DNA of 64,000 nucleotides, from assembly GCA_964030785.1 (NCBI GenBank), contig OZ034975.1:2878201-2942200 (forward strand), read 5' to 3'. Shown one piece after another: positions 56,590 to 64,000 of the stretch. Positions within the stretch are counted from its first letter, which is position 1. Each line of letters starts with the position of its first letter. The translations under genes were made by a program, and so were the position numbers. Source of the stretch: Siderastrea siderea. Its lineage: Eukaryota > Cnidaria > Anthozoa > Scleractinia > Rhizangiidae. The notes beneath the pieces are model-generated. The model did no database searches and was not told the origin of the DNA. It was given only the letters and a program-made list of their open reading frames with translations.

Positions 56590-57235
56590 TTTCAAACCAA
56601 CTGAGCAGTACTTAGCTGTGACGCTGTTCATTATGCTGTATAAGGTGGTTCTAACTTCTGAGTGTGTGGATGAAATTCTAAAGTGTGACCATTCAAATGA
56701 AAGCTACTGAGCAGTACTTAGCTGTGACGCTGTTTATTATGCTGTATAAGGTGGTTCTAACTTCTGAGTCTGTGGATGAAAGTCTAAAGTGTGACCATGC
56801 AAATGAAAGCTACTGAGCAGTACTTTGCTGTGACGCTGTTTATTATGCTGTATAAGGTGGTTCTAACTTCTGAGTCTGTGGATGAAAGTCTAAAGTGTGA
56901 CCATTCAAATGAAAACTACTAAGCAGTACTTTGCTGTGATGCTGTTTATTATGCTGTATAACATGGTTCTAACTTCTGAGTCTGTGGATGAAATTCTAAA
57001 TTGTGACCATTCAAATCAAAACTACTAAGCAGTACTTTCCAGTATGGTGCTGTTTATTATGCTGAAAAAGGTGGTTCTAGCTTTTGTGTCTGCGGATGAA
57101 ATCCTAAAGTGTGACAATTCAAATGAAAGCTATTAAGCAGTACTTTCCAGTATGGTGCTGTTAATTATGCTTTACAAGTCTGAGTCTGCTGAGAATGAAA
57201 TTCTAAAGTGTTATAATTCAAATAAAAGCTACTGA
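56590..57235. repeat. Tandem array of ~115-bp units, copy B
   Basis: About six units of GTGACCATTCAAATGAAAGC type with TTTATTATGCTGTATAAGGT, homologous to the array at 34080-34775. Unit-to-unit identity is higher in the first units here than in copy A. Confidence 0.9.
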
Positions 57236-57779
57236 GGAGTACTTTCCTGTGGTGTCCTTTCACGTTTGTATCTTTAGATTTTATAAAAAGATCTTCTTTT
57301 CGTAGGGTTTAAAAATGGACAGTCCTGATACTGAATGGCTAAAATTCTTCAAACTGCAAAACATTAGAAAACATATTTTCTTATTGTCATTTGCCTTTGA
57401 GTCTTCCACTGGACAGCTGCCGTGTGGTTCTTTTGAGTTTTTTTAAGTTTTCTAAAATATTTTGATTTTGTGGGTCCAACTTCAATGCCTTTTTTATAAC
57501 ATTTGCCGGCTTGATCGTGTTTTCCCCATCTGTGATACAACATTCCTGCCAGAAAACAACAAAGAATCGAGAATCAGTCAGGTACAGAACGTGTGCAGCC
57601 CTCAGTACATGCAGAAAGTAATAACAAGAAAGAGAAAAAATGCATAGAGTGACTCAGGTCACAGGACACCCAGGCTGTCAGACCTTAACCTGGTTTCTGT
57701 TGCATGCATCAACTAGGATTACTATAACAGATTAGAATTAAGTGTTTTCTTAGTTGATCATCTGTGTAATTGAGTTGAG

Positions 57780-57810
<31 letters not shown>

Positions 57811-58335
57811 AAACTCCTCTTTTTCCTCACTCGCAAAGGTGGATGCGATGCTAGTCCATCAAAGATCACCCCCAGCCTTTTCCTTTACAGTTTGCTGGTA
57901 GCCATTTATACCCCTAGATTTTCAGATGCACAAAGACCTCTCACTTGCTCCTCTGCCTGAGAAACAGGCCAGGATAGGAGCTGACGACATGAAGTTACAT
58001 TTGTCCAGGAAAAATAAAACACCACTGAAGAGATCGCAGAGGACCCGGTTTCATAAAACACAAAACTTAAGTGTGGGGTAAGGGGGGGGGGGGGGGGTGA
58101 ATGCAACTAATCCCCCATGCCAAGGGATTATTATGCGATCTTATGCGACCTCGGTGTTTCTTTAGAAAAAAGAGTGTAAATTAGCCTTTGACTGAGTAAT
58201 TCACAAAAGAGAGCAGAAAACTCTCTAATACTTTCAAACATATTTATACGGGGAAGAACATCCCCTCTTAGGAGGAATGGGTGGGATTAGAAGATTTAAA
58301 ATAAGTCAAGTGAAATTCTTACCCATATATGGTAA
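57236..58335. repeat. Copy B end plus distal copy of the 52.8-kb block
   Basis: 57236-57490 continues the match to 34776-35010. 57518-58335 then matches 52830-53790. GTGTTTTCC occurs once, at about 57519, the unoccupied MULE target. TAAA runs and a 17-bp G run (58083-58098) are present. Confidence 0.8.
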
Positions 58336-60259
58336 AATCCAAGATGACGCCCAATATGGCGGCCATCTTGAATGACGTCGCAGGCCCCCCCAGCATCATG
58401 GCAACCCATAATATGTACCTCATCTTGTAGAGCACATCACAGGCTTTCTACTAAAGGTGAAAACTTTTCTAAATATTGTAACAGAACGAAAACCCAAGGG
58501 GGTTCCATCACCTGCCATACGGAGCTTGCGCCCGCAGTGCTAGCGGCAGGGAAAACCGAGATTTCCCACGTCCTCATCCGTCATCATAACATTGGGTAAA
58601 TTCTGATATGAATTACATGATGTCATTTGCTAATTGTCTAGTTCCCAACTTGAGCTAGAGGGCACGAAAGCAACGGGGGCGAGTTGCAAAAAACTTGGCG
58701 TCCGGCGAAACTTATATCGCCAGACGTTCACTCCAGTCAAAGTCACTATTTTAACGTCTGTCGTTAGCTGTTACGTCCAGAGTTAGGTTTTTGCTATGAT
58801 AGATAACCAACGAGGTGCATAGCGGCGAGTTGGTTATAATTATTCGATATCCAGCATGTGCATTTCCGAGTAGAATAGTTGTTTTATTTAAAACTCAACC
58901 ACTGTAACTGTTATAAAATCAAGACAGAAAGAAAAAATGAGCAAGAGATAAAAAAAGGGACAAGAATCGGTCACATGAACGAAAAAGGCGCCAAAAGCTT
59001 GCTAAGTGTGTAGCGTTTCCTTCCAAAGCTGAATGAATCAAAATGAAACTGCTCCGAACCGAAGTGAACGAAGTAGCACAGGTTTCGGGAAAAAATCTAC
59101 TAATTTTTGGCTCTGAAATGTGGTACTTGTTTGATTTTTCTTGAAACGTTGTTATAATCATCATTCAAAGTGGACTGAAGCTGTACGATTTCACCACATT
59201 AGCTGCGGGAGTTCAAGCCGAGCAAGACTGTAATCCGTTCGCACAACATCATGTGCTCGAACTGAAGACAGAATTTGAACTTGAACAGGTTATTTCTATG
59301 CAGCTCAGAAACAGGATTACTGTAGTGAGGAACGTCAGAATTCATCATCTTAGTTTGTTAACGGCAAGGCACAAAACGCAGTTGTTCTCAGTTTAGAGGT
59401 TGGGGACGGAATGGTACCCCGCAACAATTTTGATTTGTGTCTCAGTGACGCTGTTGGAATTTCTGCTTAATTTAAACTCGTTGGAAAGTGATTTTTCTCG
59501 TCCATTTTTCTCAGCAGGTTGCTTGCTCATATATAAAGATGAAAAACAACAGGGAAAAACATAAACGCAAAAACACAATGTGGACCGCTGAGGAAACTGT
59601 AAAGTCGACTTATTTTCCTTCAAAAATAAGACTTCAGCAAGACATTCACCGGCAGTTCTTTTTGCAGCGTTCTTTGAAAAGCTAATTAAGGTCAAGAAGA
59701 GTACTTGTGAACCTACAGTTGCTCTATTACGCAAAAAATAAATGAACTCACTTCAGTTGCTCCCGGCAGCGACTCGACAGACTTTGCAATATAAATACGC
59801 ACTGGTACGCATTTTTCACTGATTCGCATGCCCACTGGCTGTTTAGTTCTGTCATTCATTAAACAACTTTCCTAAAATAAATAATATCGCCCAGGCAACA
59901 GGCCGTTTACTGGGAAAAGTCACCCGAAAAAGATTTTCTGAAGCTCCCAAGCACAATTATGGAGGGAAAATGGCACAACTTCTTCGCCCTAAACTATTTT
60001 TCGGAAGCTTTTAGAGTCTCTTTTTGGACAAAATAGCTTTAGTCCGAGAACTGTTTCACTTATAGTTACTTGAATAACTCTTTCATTTCGATCTCTAACT
60101 CGAGACACGCTGATCATGAAAGGGCTTAGAGGTTAAAAACAAAACAAACGCCAAAACCATGCTACACTAAACTCACTCACTGAATCAGCGATTCTAATTT
60201 ATTTTAGTCCGTAATTTTATTTTAGTCCGTAATGTAGAATTGTTCGTCTTGTAGAATTG
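58336..60259. other. Noncoding DNA with dispersed-repeat fragments
   Basis: CCAAGATGACGCCCAATATG and CGGCCATCTTGAATGACGTC near 58335 look like a repeat end. An interrupted inverted pair CGTCCGGCGAAAC/CGCCAGACG-like lies near 58700. No gene was recognised; open frames at 58919-59164 and 59393-59734 have no family. Confidence 0.4.
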
Positions 60260-60264
60260 CTGCC

Positions 60265-60498
60265 GGCCAGCGCGACTTTTATTATCGTGGTGTAAAGATA
60301 TGGAACAGCCTAAATGAGGATTTGAAGCAAATAACAGACAATACAGTTTTTTAGAAACGTTTAATTAATGAATTAATTTGTGATGTAAATTAGGACGAAC
60401 AATATTGTACATAGCTTTTCTAGTTATATTTGATTTATGTTCTTGTATTTTAATATTGATGCTGAAAAGCCCTTTTCAGGGATGCTCAATAAAGTGAA
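60265..60498 (+). pseudogene. 3' end of a LINE retrotransposon
   Basis: The + strand reads F-Y-Y-R-G-V-K-I-W-N-S-L-N-E-D-L-K-Q-I-T-D-N, the usual C-terminal tail of non-LTR RT ORFs, then an in-frame stop and a 3' UTR with CTGAAAAGCCCTTTTCAGGG and AATAAAGTGAATG. The tail merges into the TATG microsatellite, a common LINE tail type. The rest of the element is absent (5'-truncated). Confidence 0.7.
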
Positions 60499-60620
60499 TG
60501 TATGTATGTATGTATGTATGTATGTATGCATGCATGCATGTATGCATGTATGTATGTATGTATGTATGTATGTATGTATGTATGTATGTATGTATGTATG
60601 TATGTATGTATGTATGTATG

Positions 60621-60650
<30 letters not shown>
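60499..60650. repeat. TATG microsatellite (LINE tail)
   Basis: About 37 TATG units with a short CATG interruption near 60527-60547. It gives artefactual repetitive frames on both strands. Confidence 0.95.
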
Positions 60651-60651
<1 letters not shown>

Positions 60652-63600
60652 TTAGGACAGAAATGGCATTCACTTCAAGTGAGGAAGCTGAAAAATATAA
60701 CAATACAGGGACCTGATAAAATATTCCACAACTGAAAAAACATATGGAGCTTTACACTAAGACTATAAACTTGACGACAGAGCGACACTTCAGTTTGTTG
60801 GATAATTAAATTAGCAATCAGTCAAAACAACCCAATGTGCGGTGACGAATACTAAACAGGATTGAGAAAACAACACCGACCCAGTCTAAAATAGTCACAC
60901 TATCTAATTTTCGAATAAAATGTAAACCAGTTGCGAAATGAAAATTGCTCAAAAAAACGAACTTTAACGAAAAAATCTAAAAAGACTACGCACTGAACTG
61001 CAATTTTATAACCTTACATCAGATGGCTTATTTACGAAATTCCTTTAATGATTAAACGTAGAAAATGGGACAACTGACTTTCACAAAACTAAAAATGCAT
61101 TGATATAAGGACTTGTTTGCCTGCATTCATATATATATAAATGTAAACAAACGAACACAAATTAAACTCGACTGAACAGGCGACAACCTCGTTCCCGGGG
61201 TCCTCTCTCCTCCAATAACTTTTCCTCCCGTCTTTAAGACTTCCGTTGTCTCGACTCGGTCGGAGAACAATCTTTTATCCTCCTTGGGCGCTCCAAATAG
61301 CGGGTATTCTGTTTTATTCATGTTTTATTTATGGTTTTATATCATGCATAACATAAAAAAACGCTTGAAAAACTCACGCTGAAATCTTTGTACCCCAGAT
61401 TCGTCAAGTTCGCGCTTTTTTGAAATTTCAGTTAAATTTGAAGATTTGCGGTACACTGACCCTACAGCAGCGCCATGAGCGCCAGACAACCATGAATATT
61501 TATTTCCATGCGATTAAGCTAGCTAATTTACCTTTATAACATTTTTGTCATTGTGTTACTAATTTACTTGCCCAAAGGACGTTTTCAGCCAAACTAAAGA
61601 TAATATAATTGTTGGTTTTTCTAATATATTTAATAGTTTAACAACCTGCTTGAAGTAATATCCTCACTCCAAACTTTCATCCTACAAATTCGCCTATTTC
61701 ACTTTAATTTAGCTATTAATTTAGCTTTATTTCTTCCTCGCATTGTCAATAACTTTTTTTTAATTCTCGCAGGGATAACGTTTTCTACAAAAAGTTTGTT
61801 TGTAATTAACCAATTGCGCAACGTTGTCATCTGCTGTCAATCATCACGGCCATATTATTATCACTGGTTTCACTTGCATGCCAGTAAATTTAGCTTAGAG
61901 TTAACTTGTCGAGTATTATTTATTTTAATAGAAATAATGCAGAGGTAGGCTTTGCTAACGTTTTTACCGTAACTGACTCAATTTCATTCATTCTTTCTTT
62001 TTTTCCCTTCTTCGTCTTTAAACTCATTTCATTATGAAACGCTGATCGAAATTGTCAAGGGAGGACGAATTAAACTGAGTTAGGTACCTGCATGTTTAAA
62101 TTTCTTTCTAAGCCTTTCTAGCCCGGCCCGCAATAGGGGAAGTTCATGTCACAGCTCTTTAACTGATGAAGGGAGTTAACATTAGGTTGGGCTGAAAATG
62201 CTTATAAAAGCTATTGTGTCATTTTATCTTGAGACCAAACAATTTGCTCGGTGAGTCTGTTCATCGAGGTTAGTTTTCTAATTTATTGGCGGGCGAGCTT
62301 GGCATAATATTCAATTCAATATTCAATTTTTGTGTGATGAAGTGTCTTCCTTCAATAAAAGAGAAGAAAAACAGTCTTCTATCTTTTGAGTTTTATCCTT
62401 CTAAAACTTTATTATTTATTTATTATTTTACCGTAATCTAACAGTTTCTGAGCACTTTTGTCATTTTAATTTTGCATTCAAAACGGGTTAAGAACCGTTA
62501 AGCACTATAAGCAGGCGATGTTTCGCAATTCACAATTTATTAAGCCAACCTTAACAGACAAGTTAAAGAAATTCTTTTAAAAATGTTTTATTTTTTCTAC
62601 TTATGGCACATTTTTCTTAGCCAAACAAAGAAAAAAGCATCTCTGCACGATTTCAACTTTCTTATAGCATGGTGTTTCTTATAAGACTGAATAATACGCG
62701 TTCGCCGGCGAATTGACGAGAAAACCCTCGATCTTCTGAGATTAAAAATTTTCTGACTCGGTGTCACGTTGTGAGCCCTTTCGCTTAGAACACGTTCTGA
62801 AACCATCATGTGTGTTCTAAAACAACGATTGTCCGGTAAAATGTGGCTCTTTCAGTCAGATTTTGCCATTTTCCTCCTAAAGGGATTTCAGTCTAACAAA
62901 ATACAGCGAAATTTGAATTAGTTTGCCAAATTTTTACTTCACCTAAAAAATGGTCTAACTTTGTTCAATTTTTCCAAGTTAGTGTAGATGGGGAAAGAAT
63001 AAGTTACGTTACTAAGTTATTTTTAAAAATGTTCAGTCTGACGCCCAAGGAACATGGAAATTTCCGTGTTCCTTTCCATTGTGTTGAAAAAAGGAACAGG
63101 CAAATTTCCATGTTCCTTTCCATTTGGTAAAACTACCTAAAATTTCACCTATTTGTGACAAACTGAAAATATGTCATGTTTGCCAATATATAATCTTAAA
63201 ATGGTACTTTTATGCGAAAGATTTCATTGCTTTGGCCAAAAAAATGAAAAAAAAACTACTTTTTTGCCAAATCTGTAACTTTTCAGGAACAAATAAGGAA
63301 AGAATCCTTCATATGTTCGCCAAATTGCATTTTAGAATTATGGTAGAGAAGATGTTAAACAACGCGTTTTAGCTTTCGAGCCGCTGAAATTTCTACTCCC
63401 TATAATTTAAAAGTGCCGTTGTGAGCATGGTAACGGATTTTAACTAATCTCTTCATTTTTTCTACCTCATGCAATTCATACGATTCACCCGATACATTAT
63501 TTATGTCCACCTCAGTTTAGTAAGATAGCTAGCTAGCTAGCTTCAAACTTCCAAAGTGGTTATCCTTTCATTGTATGCTTTATGATCTACATATCTTTCC

Positions 63601-64000
63601 TTGAAAGTTCAGGGAGCCCAACAGTTCGTCTCCGCGGTGGAACATCTGCTAGGAGAGCATTACCAGCCTCACAAATTCAAGAGTAATTGCGATGAAATAC
63701 TACACTTTTCTATGGCGAAATGTCACCTCAAACGTCCTTTTCTATTCGGAGAGACAACACATTATTTAGAATTTTCAAAGAGCCAACAGCAGCTCGGGAA
63801 TTCGGGTAATAAGATTCTTTTCCCTAAGATTTTTTTCGACATAAATTTTCAGCGAAAGAATCCCCAGTGGTCAACCTGTGTTAGTTTACACCAATGCCCC
63901 TTTAATAGGCCCGGTTCAACACACGACATTGTAAGTACTTGGCTTAAAAACTTCACCGGCGCTAAAATGTCGCTCGACCTAGAAGATGGATCACATGGAA
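60651..64000. other. Noncoding DNA, no supported gene
   Basis: Nothing convincing on either strand. A short foldback (GGAACATGGAAATTTCCGTG) with a near repeat lies at 63048-63120. A GGCCCGGTTCAACACACGAC segment near 63909 may be the end of an element continuing beyond the window. AGCTAGCT repeats are at 63525-63542. Confidence 0.4.

Noticed and set aside
60437..60716. Frames of repeated M-Y-V-C or I-H-T-Y units
   Set aside because: Translation of the TATG microsatellite on the two strands.

Overview
The window looks like nuclear DNA of a marine invertebrate, most likely a cnidarian such as a stony coral. It is AT-rich, with spliced exons separated by multi-kilobase introns. It holds an EAR-repeat beta-propeller gene, Penelope-like elements, Ty3-type LTR elements and many TIR transposons. 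No operons, rRNA, tRNA or CRISPR arrays were seen. The organism call is an inference from gene and repeat content.

The only gene that looks functional is on the + strand at about 2.1-29.3 kb. A TATA-like box and 5' exon at about 2.15 kb lead to a signal-peptide exon (2495-2596), a coiled-coil-like exon (16901-17026) and a terminal exon (27415-28474) encoding seven EAR repeats, followed by a 3' UTR with AATAAA near 29.29 kb. Joining these exons is an inference, and splice phase implies at least one more exon. The introns are full of mobile DNA: an 11-kb TTA-flanked element (2865-13938) with remnants of two divergent genes, itself split by a TIR element carrying a degenerate Ty3-like retrotransposon; two TTAA-flanked elements (14363-16614, 17085-20452); a Penelope-like element (23.05-23.93 kb); and a Mutator-like element (26210-27245). 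A decayed copy of part of the EAR exon lies at 21.56-21.71 kb inside a duplicated intron block.

From 28.8 to 35.0 kb and again from 54.7 to 58.3 kb runs a segmental duplication of the gene's 3' UTR and downstream DNA, including a tandem array of about 115 bp units. Differences between the copies expose several insertions.

From 35.5 to 44.56 kb is a 9.06-kb unit bounded by 36-bp inverted repeats embedded in TA runs. Each end carries an array of a 19-bp palindrome whose central base is A throughout the left arm and T throughout the right arm, so the arms are inverted copies. No transposase was recognised inside. This is the best candidate for something undescribed.

From 44.6 to 50.9 kb is a four-deep nest (Penelope-like element, then a Ty3-like element with TSD CCCAT, then a Mutator-like element with TSD GTAATAACG, then a TA-flanked MITE) and a second, inverted-repeat-bounded Penelope-like fragment. 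At 51712-52821 a Mutator-like element with perfect 9-bp TSDs carries a fragment of a RecQ-type helicase, a Pack-MULE-like capture with a matching empty site at about 57.5 kb. The last 6 kb holds a LINE 3' end, a TATG microsatellite and otherwise unremarkable noncoding DNA.
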